This document shows positions 1-11,408 of a stretch of 64,000 nt of DNA, one piece after another. The DNA is from Corticium candelabrum (Eukaryota; Porifera; Homoscleromorpha; Homosclerophorida; Plakinidae), in contig NC_085099.1 of assembly GCF_963422355.1 (NCBI RefSeq), positions 5,466,625 through 5,530,624 on the forward strand. The letters are read 5' to 3'. Every line of letters begins with the position of its first letter. The stretch's first letter is position 1. The notes below the pieces were generated by a model. It saw only the letters and a list, made by a program, of their open reading frames with translations. It searched no databases and was not told where the DNA came from. A program made the position numbers and the translations under genes.

Positions 1-1310
1 TTGAGGGGGCTGAAAGGGTAAACATTACAGAAAGCAGAAATTCTACAGCATAAAGTTGATAAAGTTGGGGGGCTCTAGCCCCCCCAGCCCCCCCGGCTCC
101 GCCGCCCCTGAATTGCCAGCTGTGAAGTGCAGCAAACTGATGAGACGCCCACGAATGGAATGCAACTCCTTCGACGTCACGAAAGACCCGCTGGTGTATC
201 ATATATCACGCGGTACACCCATAATCATTTTTTTCACGTGAGGTTCCAGGCTCCCGTTTCCACCGGATGTACAGTACCGGAAGATCTACCGTATCCTGTG
301 AGCTGTATACCTCTCACACCCAAGCGCTGACATTTCCATCTCAGAGCGCAACAACCATATTAAAGGGTGGACTGTTACAGAGTTAATTAGTTGCGCGTAC
401 ATGTATGAGCGTCATGCATCACTGGCGTAGCGTGGTCCTCAAATAATTGTGAGACCGCAAACCACGCCCATTTCTCACTTTTCTCCTTTTTTATCTCGCA
501 GTTTGTAGACAGCTAAGCAAATAGTATCAATTTCAGGTTACAAATAAACTGCGGGACTGAGTGCCGTCAGTGTGCGTATAAAGGAGTGGAACACTGTTTG
601 TTACATTCCGTGCCAAAAAGGTTTTCATGACTCGCTGCGATCGGCAAATTACATGGCATCTCGATGACAACAGAAACTAGAAGACCAATTCAGTGCAAAG
701 GACGTTGACCAATTTTAGCATTTCGTAATATAGAACGAGCAATATAGATCTAGCTAGAATCACCTGTAGAGAAAGTACCATGGAGTGCAAGCAAATAATT
801 AGGTAGCGGAGCCGCAGGAGATTCCATTCTCCCGTCAATCGGGTTGTCGACCTTAATTTAATTAACTTACTTAGAAAATAATTGATGGATAGGATTCTGC
901 ATGCCTCTCTGATGCGGTCTTCTTTGACTCTGCCATTGCCGGATAGCGTAGTAAACGTCTCAACTAAGTGATGGTCATGCGCACTTTACCTGTCCACGAC
1001 TTCTCGACGTCGACACTGGTTTTATTATACTGAAATGATGATGTGTAATGTCAAAGAGATATAGTCAAATAACGTCAACATGCTTCTCTGAGATTAGGAA
1101 AACTGTCACTGCTTAGTAACTTCTAGCTAGCTAGAGTTCTGCTTGAAGCGGAGTGACACGCCCACATGTTTGGGGGTTTGGTCCCCAGCCAAGCCCCCAG
1201 CCCAGCCCCCAGCCGCTACACCGCCAGCCCTTGCCGCCGGTGCATGCATTGTCTAGTTGGTAAGATTTCTTGACTTTCTCATCTCACCAACCTGAAGAAT
1301 AGCGAGTACT

Positions 1311-4300
1311 ATGGCAGTTCAACGTCAAGCAGAGAAGACAAGTGCACTTGGGGAACGTAATACGCCTCTAGCTCTAGGCTTGGCGACGGGTCAGCTCGAG
1401 TCCGAGAGCGGCGTCCAACGAGAGGGTAACCCTGGGTCTAGCGAGATGTCGCGTAGACGTTTGCCTGTTTCAGTGGTTGCTTCACATTCTCCTACGACTC
1501 CAACTCAGGAGAATGATACCCTTCGAGTTGACAATCGTTTTCAAGTTTTGCAAGGTGAGGTGAATGCTTATAGCGTAGACTTCAACCTAAACATTAACTA
1601 ATTTTAGTTTTCTGGTCTATGGCCATGGTGCATAGATCAGCAGGTAGGTACTGGACACGTACACAGTCTCAGCCAGTCCTCACCCTCTTGAAGAGGGCCT
1701 TCCGTGTCTTGTTCTTCCGACTCCTGCATTGTGCATGTACACATGTGTACGCGTGGCTTAAACGCATAACGATGATCCTAGAGATAAGCTTGTGTTTCTG
1801 ATGCAAGTGCTGCTGGACTTTGTTCGTGTTTTAGGCGAGTTCATTTGCTCTCACAGTTTGCGTGCATGGCTGCTAAACGCATGGCAAAGGAAGCGTGCAG
1901 ATTGTCTTCTTGTGTTTACATGTACTTGGCAGGTTGACTACAGTGGCGTAGTAGATGTGGTTGAAGTGGCTCACATTTCCTTTAGAGGGCTTGGCTGTTA
2001 TTTTAGAGAACGTTTTGGTACTATGTGCCTTTGTACAGTGTTGTTAGGGAATAGGGTACTACAGAAACCATGGATTTCCCTGGAGGATTGCAGACAAAGG
2101 AAAACATCACTGCATGATAGCCATATTTCAGATTCTGATTTGGTTGTTTCCTCCACAGAAAATCTGTCAGTAGGAACTGACTTCATGCATAACATGCTGC
2201 AGACATCCATCAACTGTAGCTATCAGTGATGTTTTTCTTTGTCTGCAATCCTCCAGGAAATTCCATGGTATCTACCCTATTCCCTAACCACATTGTACAA
2301 GACACATAGTACCAAATGTTCTAATGAGAGCCCTGCCATTAGATGCGTGGAAATACGGTATTATTAATTAATCATTATATATACATGCTACACAGCAAAA
2401 ACAGGAAGTGAACATTAATACTATAGTGCTAGTTCAGTTTGTCATGTCAGTGTTATCAGTTTCTAGCTATATAGTCTGTCATCCTTATATATTAGCAAGT
2501 CACTTGACAGCTGGAAAAGTTGAGGGAGCACGTGCCCCAGTGCCCCAGTGCCCCCTCCCCCTGGTTCCTATGCCTATGCGGTTAGTAGAGGCTCATGTGG
2601 ACGTCATCAGCTACAAAGTGCAAGATCACACAACTTCAGTGTATGTGGAAGCCAATGAAGTGTAGGACATGATCATGAGGTGGAACAGAAGCTGCTCGTC
2701 TTGTGCTAGCTTTAACACTGTAGCTGACGTCCAGATGACCTCTAATTAGCTAATGAAGAAGAAATCCCCTGCCAAGGTTGTTGTAGAAGAAGTCTATCTG
2801 CGTGCTTCTTGTGCCATGCGTCTATACCAGCCATGCAATTAAGCAACCTGTGAAAGCAAATGAACTCGCCTAAAACAACAACAAAGTCCAGCAGCACCTG
2901 CAGCAGAAACAGAAGCGAAAATTCGCTGCACAAGTTGATATTAGAATCACCAGATCCGTTTTCATTGTTTGCTCGCTTAACTCAATAGCAGATCATTGTT
3001 ATGTATTTATGCCCCATGGAAATGCAAGGGTCGGAAGAATGAAGACATGCATCAATCCTAGTAGAAGACCCTGATGTCAAAAGAGGGAGGGGCTGGCTGT
3101 GGCTGCGCTATAGACTAATCGGCAGAACACTGGCAGAACACTGGCAGTCGAAACAATTGATTTGTTTGTCCTGTAACGCGTGTTAAGTATTTAGGCATGG
3201 TTGTATTTCTATTTTACCCATGCAACCATTTTAGCAGTGTGTGCTAAAATTGCAAGAGTCTTAAGGTATATTTAAGCACCTGTCATATCTGCATGAGATA
3301 TCCCTGGTTACCAGTCTGGCAGATACAAAACCATCGGCAACATCTTACCAGTAGACTGCAGCTAGAAAGTGCTAGGTGTACATATCACAGGGTACCTGCA
3401 CGTGTGTAGTCACATAGTCGGACCATTTCTCTCCTCGTCTTCTTTCTTTGCTATTTCTGGAGGGAAAGGGTTAGGGTTAGGGTTAGGGAACTAACCTTTC
3501 TCCGACAACAAACAGCAGAGAAACACGAGGAGACGAGACTTGGTCTGACCATGTGTGACTAGTCTGTATGTGTGTTGCCCAGGTTTGGGGTGTGGCCAAA
3601 TTTTACACTTCTAGAAAAAGCCTAACATGGCATAATGAGAAGAGTCAGACTTGGTCTACCTGTATGTAGGAGTACTTTTAGTTTTCAGTAAGGATAACAC
3701 TAAATCTACAGACCATCCCTCTTTGAGACTTGGGGATAATGCACAAAATCATCTGAATTAGGTTTCTCTAATTTAACAAAGAAATGACATATCCAATGCC
3801 ATTGCACTGGAGATGTGAACCCCAGACTCTATAATCAATAGAGAGCAAACCATATTGTTGCCAAGAAACACAGACGTTTCATGGGTGTGTGCTTAAATTA
3901 AAGTTATCAAGATTTCCGGTAAACAGTTTTAGAGTCGAGATCTTCTTGCAGCTAGCATGTACTTTTGTAAGTGTTTAATAATAATAAAAATAGACAGACC
4001 TGTGAATGTTGTCATTAAATGCTTTAAAACACTTTGAATATACAGTTTGCACCATATGTAATTTGTTGTTGTTATTAGAACAAAACCATCGGTTATTTAT
4101 CATTGCACGTGCTGACCAAGAGGAGGCAAAATGGGCCAATCAAGTTTTAGTGGAGGAAATTAAGAAAAGGAAAATCCCATACTCAACATCAGATAAGCTC
4201 AAACTTGGTTCAAGTTGGACAGAGAGTGCAACAGATGTCATCTATAAGAGCACTATCATTCTAGTGATCATTTCACACGAATTCAAAGACTGTTCAGAAG

Positions 4301-7300
4301 CATCAGGACTACTATCAGTTGCTCTCAATAGGTCAATAAAATATCCTGATTTCTGTTGTTTAGTTCCTGTCATCATTACAAAAGATGCAGCTGCAATTCC
4401 TCAAGAAATTGAGCACCTTACATCTATCAAATGCGTTGAAAATGATCCAGAAGCTATCATCACCCCTCTTGATGATTTACTTGCAGACCCACCATGTCCA
4501 CCACCTTCCAGTGGAAGCAAAGTACTAAGCTGTGATTATGTAGAGATTTAGAGCCAGTATCTAATGAAGTACTCGATTGTTGCAGTTATAGCAATGCTGT
4601 ATGCAATTTGGAACTCTGCTGTTTGTATAGGTAACACCAAAATTGCAAAAGCGTGTTCGAAGATCTTATAGTTTTAAGGGCCCTTCCTTGCGCAGAAGGA
4701 GAATCCCCAATAGCATTTCCAACAAAAGACATCCAGGTTAGTTACAAATTCTGAAATATGACGTTCTAATAATTGTTATTCCATCTATTGTTTTCAAAAC
4801 ATTGTGACTATAGACAACAGAACTTCAGAAAAGAAATTGAATGTGAATATGAAAACAAAGGCACGACAGAGCAGGACTGTCAGCAGAAATGAGTCAAAGA
4901 AGGTTTTCATTGTTCATGATCACACAGATGATATCTCAGTGAACTTTGTTAATGAAAAGATAATCCCAATTCTTGAAACAAATAGGATTACTTCATATGA
5001 CAAATTAGCTGTTACAGATCATTCTGATGTGAATTTAGATTCTCAGGACCTAATTGATCCAACGTTGGAGTTGGGTAAAATGCTGTCCAATGAATCTGAT
5101 AGTATTATGGACTCCTGCTGTGGAACTATTGTGGTTGTGCCGTCTCAACCTGGCACTTTACAATCACCACTTGATAAAATACTTTTTCACTCAATTGAGC
5201 CAAGATTTGAATCAGGAAATCTTCAAGTCCTATGTGTTCGGCTAACTCAGAATAGCATTGTTCCTGTGCAACTGAGAGGCACAGCTACAGCTGACTACTT
5301 CAACTCTGAAGTTAGCAATATGTGGCCGAATCTAGTTGCCCATTTCCACGAGCCTGTTCGAATGTATCATTTGTCGTCGTCATCAGCAATCTTTCCAGAG
5401 GCAGGTAAGAATTAGTCTTACTATATTGCTGATATGAGCAGTAACTTACTTACTACTCCTTGTTAGATCATGTACAGCATTTACCTAGACTACATTTCAC
5501 TTCATGGTGAAATGAAGCGTTCAGTATCGTTTGAACATCATTCTTGGCTCTTTTCAGTTGGCCTAAAACTTGGTCCTTGCATTCTTTTGCTTAAAGGGGA
5601 AGTCCAACAAAAATGAACTTAACTTGTATGAGTAGATCTTACGAAGACAAATCGATCGGTATAAGTTACTCCGTTATCTTCGCTTTTGTAAACGAGAACG
5701 AGCGATGTTTCTGTGATGTGCAACGCCCACACGCCTGCTCCGCGCTTCCTGGTCGATTAAGCTCCGCCCACTACGAACGAATCAATGCGTTTACGGATGA
5801 CTGCTACGGATATATCGAGAATGACAAATGTGAATGCGAAGATACTATAAAGATCTGCCTTCTTGCCGTCAGTGGTTCCTCTCTAACATAAAATAGCGTC
5901 GGTAGAGCTGTTTCCCCGCCAGACTTTGAAGCAGAATTCTTCAATACCACGGCTTACCTAGAGAACGCGCTTGTGCTTGAGTATTTGTCTATCCTTGTTC
6001 TTTTAATATCCGAAGAGAAACGTACAGCGCGCCGTCTGGCGTGAGCTACAGAAGATGATCCTATTTTTACATCCGGGATTGTAACCTTGTACCAATCAGC
6101 GGCAAAAGAAAGTGAGCAGACCGGATGTGAAAATAGGAACGTCCTCTGTAGCACACGCCAGACCGCGCGCTGAACGTTTCTCTTTGGATATTAAAAGAAC
6201 AAGGATAGACAAATATTCAAGCACAAGCGCGTTCTCTAGGTAAGCCGTGGTATTGAGGAATTCTGCTTCAAAGTCTGGCGGGAAAACAGCTCTACCGACA
6301 CCATTTTACTTTAGAGAGGAACCACTGACGGCAAGAAGGTAGATCTTCATAATATCTTCGCATTCACATTCGTCATTCTCGATATATCCGTAGCAGTCAT
6401 CCGTAAACGCATTGATTCGTTCGCAGTGGGCGGAGCTTAATCGACCAGGAAGCGCGGGAGCAGGCGCATGGGCGTTGCACAACCATCGCTCGTCTCGTAT
6501 ACAAAAGCGAAGATAATGGAGTAACTTATACCGATCGATTTGTCTTCGTAAGATCTACTCATACAAGTTAAGTTCATTTTTGTTGGACTTCCCCTTTAAT
6601 GTACTCTATCTTCTCCAGTTGTAATCAGCCAAACTTATTTATTATTGCTGTTGAAATAATGTACAAAGAGTGCCCTTTCTATCGATAAAAGCCAGCGATT
6701 TGAGTTATTAATATAGCGTCTGCATTGTAACTAATATCATTGTAACACACTGTCAGAGACACTATACGAAGGCATATGACCTAATTTAGAACAAGTTTTA
6801 TGCATATTGGCATTGTTGATGTTTTAGTGTTGGCATCATTTATTTTATGGGTACACTCTCTATAATGGAGTACATACTATTAATTTACCAATGCTCATTT
6901 TTGAAATAGCATCTCTCATGCAGTGGTGTCATACAATCTATTAGAGGCCTGAGTATTAGTGAGAGGTGGCCCTTTAGACAACTGACATGGTCCTATAAGT
7001 CTTATGAACCTAGCGACTGGTCTCCGGCCCAACAATGCCACTGTTCCATGTTTTACTAGTATATAGATATGGTTTATTGTTTATGTTTCAAATTTGTTCA
7101 CTGCATGTTTCTTTATGTTGTAGATGTTCCCGAGGTTCCTTCTTTACCATTGAATTACAAATTTTATGTCCGGCGCCTATCAGTCCACCGTTTTCTCTGT
7201 GGAGCAAATAAATCTATATTTATTGTTCCCATGCTTCTGCTGGCTATCCAGTTTATGGTCACCGTATATAAGACATATCAGGCCGAGGATAAATGGAATA

Positions 7301-8352
7301 TCTCAAACTTTAAGTTTCAAGATTCCCCAAATTTGTTGTGCAGTTCTAGTGCTGTAACAGCTGTCAGTTTCTTCCTTACGGTTGTCCAGATGACTTTAAC
7401 GACAGGTATTCCTTTGCTCATGATCATCAAAGTCATGGCAATGACCACAGGTATGAACAGCAGTCTTGTTCTTCCTTTTGAACACTGTGACATCAATGCA
7501 GTTTGGTCCATACTCAACAAACTATACCAGCCAAGAGAGCTCATTGATGTCAATGCTAATAATACAATTCGCCAGGCTGAAAGAATGATTGACAAAGCTT
7601 TGTTCATTACTGTGTGTCAAACAGTCATACACAGTTTTGTTTTGACACTTGTTTTGTGCTTACTGCGCATCCTTTATGATTTAGGCCATGACTCTTCTAC
7701 TGTGGTTGTAGTTCTAGGCATGGTTATGGACTTTTTGACGGGTTTCATAGGACTCAGTTGTATCGGAATTGGACGAGCACTATTTGCTTGCGAAACAAAA
7801 CTTTGTATGTACAAGGATATGTGGGCTGACACTCAAGACATACCATCAGGCCCATTCTTGCAACAGTGGAAAATTTACGAGGATACATGGTATAACTGCA
7901 AGAAATTGGCCATTGGATTGATCATCATCCTTTTGATGTGTCTGTTTGTATCAAATTTATTGTACTACTTATGTCAAAATACATCAGAAAGGGAGTCCTT
8001 TGAGAGTCTTCCTATTATGATCCTTAGAACTTCTGACTTTTTTGCCATCTGTCCTTCAGGATGGTTTCTGGCAAATGTGTCCCTTCCTCTGGATGTGTTA
8101 CTGTTTGGATTGTTAATTTGGCATATCCAAACACAACCAGAAGATTACAATGTTGCAGGGATCTACAAATATCAGCAGTACCACGTGAACTTGCTGTTGT
8201 GGCACCTTGTTTTGCGTGTCTGTTTTCTGGTGATCCTGGATATCGGAGTGTGCTGCTATCGTGGCAAGTGGAAACAATGTCAGTCTTATGTCTCCACAGC
8301 CTTCCAGGGCATAAAGATGATAGCTGCAATAGTGTTGTTATGGTATATATAA
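1311..8352 (+). CDS. TIR-TIR multi-pass membrane protein, copy 1
   Basis: Five-exon model: 1311-1554, 4079-4521, 4631-4736, 4814-5404, 7124-8352; all phases join, giving 870 residues. Exon 1 is a 81-residue polar leader. Exon 2 (residues 82-229) reads as a TIR domain: HRLFIIARAD at strand A, a BB-loop-like SDKLKLGSSW, and a hydrophobic IILVIISHEF strand. Exon 3 (230-264) is an Arg/Lys-rich linker. Exon 4 (265-461) holds a second, more diverged TIR-like fold starting KKVFIVHDHTDD. Exon 5 (462-870) has about eight hydrophobic helices, beginning IVPMLLLAIQF. I infer a cytosolic N-terminal signalling part on a membrane base. TIR domains usually mediate homotypic assembly in immune signalling (MyD88, TLR, SARM1); this combination is not one I recognise. 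A 1-kb foldback lies in intron 4. The start is the first ATG of the exon that joins in phase. Domain calls rest on motif reading only. Confidence 0.72.
1790..2935. mobile_element. Inverted-repeat element in intron 1 of TIR copy 1
   Basis: Arms at about 1,795-1,930 and 2,760-2,930 are inverted copies; both encode QVLLDF and VLGEFIC on opposite strands. A tighter inner pair lies at 2,008-2,112 and 2,226-2,330 around a centre of about 113 bases. This nested palindromic layout is that of a foldback/MITE. No transposase. Absent from units 2 and 3. Confidence 0.6.
3408..3565. repeat. Short palindromic repeat with interstitial telomere-like motif
   Basis: Diverged inverted arms (agtcacatagtcggacca on the left, with its counterpart near 3,540-3,565) enclose three copies of GGGTTA plus GGG at 3,468-3,488, the metazoan telomere unit. 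Related sequences without a clean telomere run lie at 17,215-17,345 and 32,490-32,600 in units 2 and 3. Confidence 0.5.
5591..6599. mobile_element. 1-kb foldback element flanked by TTAA
   Basis: Two arms of about 490 bp (from 5,595 and back from 6,595) are near-perfect inverted repeats around a short centre near 6,095. Ends are AGGGGAAGTCCAAC, flanked on both sides by TTAA (5,591-5,594 and 6,596-6,599). TTAA target sites are typical of piggyBac-type elements, but no transposase is present. It lies in intron 4 of TIR copy 1 and is absent from the matching introns of copies 2 and 3. The open frames seen at 5,613 and 5,954 belong to its arms. Confidence 0.8.
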
Positions 8353-8799
8353 TTTTTACAGAAGAAGAGTTAGCTGAGAAACTAGTTTCTGTACTAATTT
8401 AAAGTCTGAATGTGAGCATTTAGTTGCAAACAAACTGTTTAGTATTTGATAATCTATAGACTACTACATAGTTTCTGTACTAATTTAAAGTGAGAATTCT
8501 GTTGCAAACAGACTGTTTAGTATTTGATATATACTGTACTATAAAAAAAGTCTATGTCTATGGATTATATTTCTTCTATTGTTTCATGCAGTGACTACAT
8601 TCAATTTCTACAGTAGCAAAGTTCAACTACAAATTAATTAATTTTAAACAATAACTTTCTATCACCTCTTTTCTCTCATCTCCTCTAGTCATCGATCCTG
8701 CATGCTTCGTAATGTGTAAAAGACATAAAAATCTTGCTATGATAGCGCGAGTGGACGAGCTACCCCGGATATATACAAATTAATATGTGCCATTTCGAG
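8353..8799. other. 3' flank of TIR copy 1
   Basis: AT-rich sequence with two near-identical direct copies of a segment reading gtttctgtactaatttaaag (about 8,382 and 8,469). No ORF, and no clear AATAAA close to the stop. Confidence 0.6.
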
Positions 8800-8982
8800 T
8801 CATGAATCAAGTACACCAATATTGTCGTCGAGACGCCTGGCTGCAATTATTGTTGTGGTATGAGGTGCTGCGTAGTGCCCCATTTGCTTTCCGACGCGCT
8901 GTCGGAGATCAAACCAAAGCTGGCAAAAATCGATCTCTCATTTCAACGAGGTCTAGAAGTACGCCGCATGGGCGCTGCGACT
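8800..8982 (+). pseudogene. Decayed QTRT2 exon 1, unit 1
   Basis: The frame reading TNIVVETPGC, then PHLLSDALSEIKPKLAKID and FQRGLE up to a gtacgc donor, matches QTRT2 exon 1 at 36,956-37,222. It has lost the start codon (an in-frame TGA sits just upstream) and part of the C-terminal half of the exon. No exon 2 follows; the sequence runs into a (CA)n tract at 9,016 and then into an unrelated membrane-gene remnant. This is a truncated duplication product. Confidence 0.7.
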
Positions 8983-9011
8983 CGCCGTTTTGCATTGGAG
9001 ATACTCTCGTA

Positions 9012-9015
<4 letters not shown>

Positions 9016-9053
<38 letters not shown>
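9016..9053. repeat. (CA)n microsatellite at the unit 1 breakpoint
   Basis: About 19 CA dinucleotides directly separate QTRT2 exon 1-type sequence from the membrane-gene remnant. It marks where unit 1 departs from the intact QTRT2 locus. Confidence 0.9.
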
Positions 9054-9055
<2 letters not shown>

Positions 9056-9094
9056 AGCTGTCTACAACTAGAGATCTAGGTGTTAGTGACAATT

Positions 9095-10330
9095 ATCCGG
9101 GAACTTTTCCCTTCGTTTGTTTATTTACGTTAGTTGGAGCCCAGAGCCATTCTGATTCAAACAATTGTTGCTTGCTCTAGCTTTCATCAAATGAGCCAAC
9201 TTGTATACATGTTTCAGAGGAGAAGACTGTCTCCATGCTCAGCTGTTCGAACTGCACAGCAGTGGAAAATTTCAAACGGTGCGCAATTACTAGATGCTCA
9301 TTCAACAGACATTGACAACAATCACTTACTTGCGAACAGATGCGAACAAGAACGGTAGGTATGACGCTTTCGTTGCGTTTTTAGATTTGTCCAGCTCAGC
9401 CAGGCAACTCTTTCTGTCAGTTGGCATTGCTAGAACCAAACCAGAATTGTTTGTTTGAATTCTTGTCTATTCTGCTCTGCTGATAGTTATGTGGTTCATG
9501 TATAGTAAGGTCTGTCACTCTCACAAGACTTATATACTGGAGCACTGACCAACTCAACTATGCATGATCGAGCAACATCATATTCACAATGTTGTAGTCG
9601 ACTTGGATGAAGATGTTTATCTTCTCGATAAAATGTCTGTCTGTCAACTGTGGGTAGCTCAATCACTGTCTCTGCGCAATATACTTTTTGATGTGTATCG
9701 TAAGATGGATGAAGTCGGTGTCTTGAAGGTTAGTAATTCACCAGGAAATGTTTGTTGGTTGTTAGAGTGGCTCTTGTCTATTTCCTGGGGCAGCTACTTC
9801 TTCATTTGCTGCATATGGAAGCTACATATACTACCAAAAATTTCTGGTCAATGTTTTGGCATAGGAGGTGGACTAGTTTGGGAATATCAATGACTTTTGT
9901 GCTTTGTGTGTTGCTGATAGGCAACATTCTAAGGTTATTTGCATCATTCCATTTGGTGGTGGAGTCATGGTGGACACCAAACAGTGAGGTTGTCGTGGAT
10001 CACTCCTAAACTTGGCTTTATGCACTTATGACATTTCTGGCCATGCACATACACTGCTAACAGGTTCCTCATTCTGGGACAATTAAGTTCTGCTGCTTTG
10101 TGCAATATGGGCCATTATGACGATGAGATGGGTTGGATATCTGAAACCCGCTTCTGACTTGGCAGTCACTACATGGTGTGTGCTTGCATCTTGCTACAAT
10201 ATGAATTCTAAGATTAAAGTTGTCAACAACATCTGCATCATCCCTTGTCTACTTCAGGTCACAATTGGAATTCATTTGATTGCTGAACTTATGTTGCAGT
10301 ATCCGCTGGAAGCAGCAAGACATGAATGAC
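9095..10330 (+). pseudogene. Multi-pass membrane gene remnant, unit 1
   Basis: Homologous to 23,041-24,500 and more degraded. Recognisable shared pieces are the acidic stretch VVVDLDEDVYLLDK (about 9,590), a hydrophobic block after it, and a C-terminal block reading WVGYLKPASDLAV to QYPLEAARHE and a stop at 10,329. Frames change between these pieces and one exon seen in unit 2 is largely deleted here (about 9,385-9,480). I do not recognise the family. The gene is the leftmost part of the next duplication unit, so the ancestral order was probably this gene, then the TIR gene, then QTRT2. Confidence 0.45.
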
Positions 10331-10837
10331 AAGCCTTTTCTCTAGCAAGAGACTATACTAGTAGACAAAACATTGACACACTTAGAGAAATTGTGGTGAT
10401 CATAACATAGGATAGAAATATGGTAGATTTATACATTTGTAGTTACCTTGCTTTTGACATACAAAAGTTTTCTTCATTTTTAGAGTTTGGATGTGTGCAT
10501 GCATAGCATTTCTGGAAATTCTTGATATCTCGGTTGAAATTGGCGGTATGTGCTTACTGTACCACTACAGCTTAATTAATTAATTGCCTGCTGAATGCAA
10601 ATGGTCTAGCTAATATTAATGCAGAGATCTCATCTTGCTTCTACCTTGCCTCTACGTTATTAGTACATGCTAGTAACAAGAAGCGGATATTACAAGCTGC
10701 ATGTATCTGGACCACTTGAGCGAATTTTGTAGACTGATTTTATTAATTAATTAGTTCTAGATCTGGAGACGTAAGACACAAAAGTAAAATTGTCCAATGC
10801 AGCTGCAGCTCATGATCATTGACGTACATATTTAGAG
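10331..10837. other. Spacer between units 1 and 2
   Basis: AT-rich, with taattaatta tracts. It aligns with 24,501-24,940 between units 2 and 3. I see no gene. Confidence 0.6.
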
Positions 10838-11408
10838 GGTGTCGCCCGACTGCGACGGACAGTTGGACGTCAAATCGTCCATATTCGACGACATTCGCTG
10901 TTGAGTGCAGCAAACCGATGAGATGCTCGCGGAATGCACGTCTTCTCATCATTTCTACCTCACAGTGTACCCCTCCATTATTCACGTGAGCGTTCTCAGC
11001 TCCTATTTCCACGGGAATCCCGTACGTTCTTGTACAGGCAGCGGCGATCTGCCCAAACGTTGACTTTTTCATCTCTACGCGCGCAACAAGGGGTGGACTG
11101 TATCGCACAGAGTCAACTGCGCGTATACGAGCATCATGCATTTCTATTCGTTGTCTAATTGGTAGGATTTCTTGACTTTTTCAGTGCGTTGGCTCACCAA
11201 GCTGAAGAACTAAGAAATACGTATATACTATTTTGTTGTACTAGCGTATAGAAATTCAACGTCAAGAAGAGAAGCGAAGTCCATTAGTTAAGGGGACGTT
11301 CTGTCAGCTTGAGTCTGAGAGCAACGGTCGAGTGGGAGAGCAACTTGGAGTCTAGCGAGGTGTCGTCCCAAACGTTTGCTTATTTCGAAGGTTGCTTCAC
11401 GTTCTCAG

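Larger units (their letters stand above)
100..10740. repeat. Tandem segmental array, unit 1
   Basis: This is the oldest of three homologous blocks. In order it holds a 5' flank (about 108-420, matching 10,900-11,150 and 25,010-25,260), TIR gene copy 1, a decayed QTRT2 first exon (8,800-8,980), a (CA)n tract, and a decayed multi-pass membrane gene (9,095-10,330). It lacks the Ty3/gypsy element present in intron 1 of units 2 and 3, and is visibly more diverged from them than they are from each other. Its own private insertions are two foldback elements. Outer limits are approximate because I aligned by eye. Confidence 0.75.

Noticed and set aside
1919-1995. QTRT2 exon 2 relic in unit 1 (DVVEVAHISF resembling DVVDVARFTY)
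   Set aside because: It lies inside the inverted-repeat element far upstream of the QTRT2 relic, and the match is too short.
5613-6154. Two small genes on opposite strands
   Set aside because: Both frames lie in the arms of the TTAA-flanked foldback element and are mirror images of its inverted repeat.
7317-7607. Antisense ORFs opposite the membrane exons (also 20,137-20,475 and 35,342-35,767)
   Set aside because: They are frame shadows of conserved coding exons and have no independent features.
7124-8352. Insect-type gustatory receptor-like protein as the identity of the membrane exon
   Set aside because: Helix count is close, but I cannot see the C-terminal family motif, and the exon is spliced to TIR domains.
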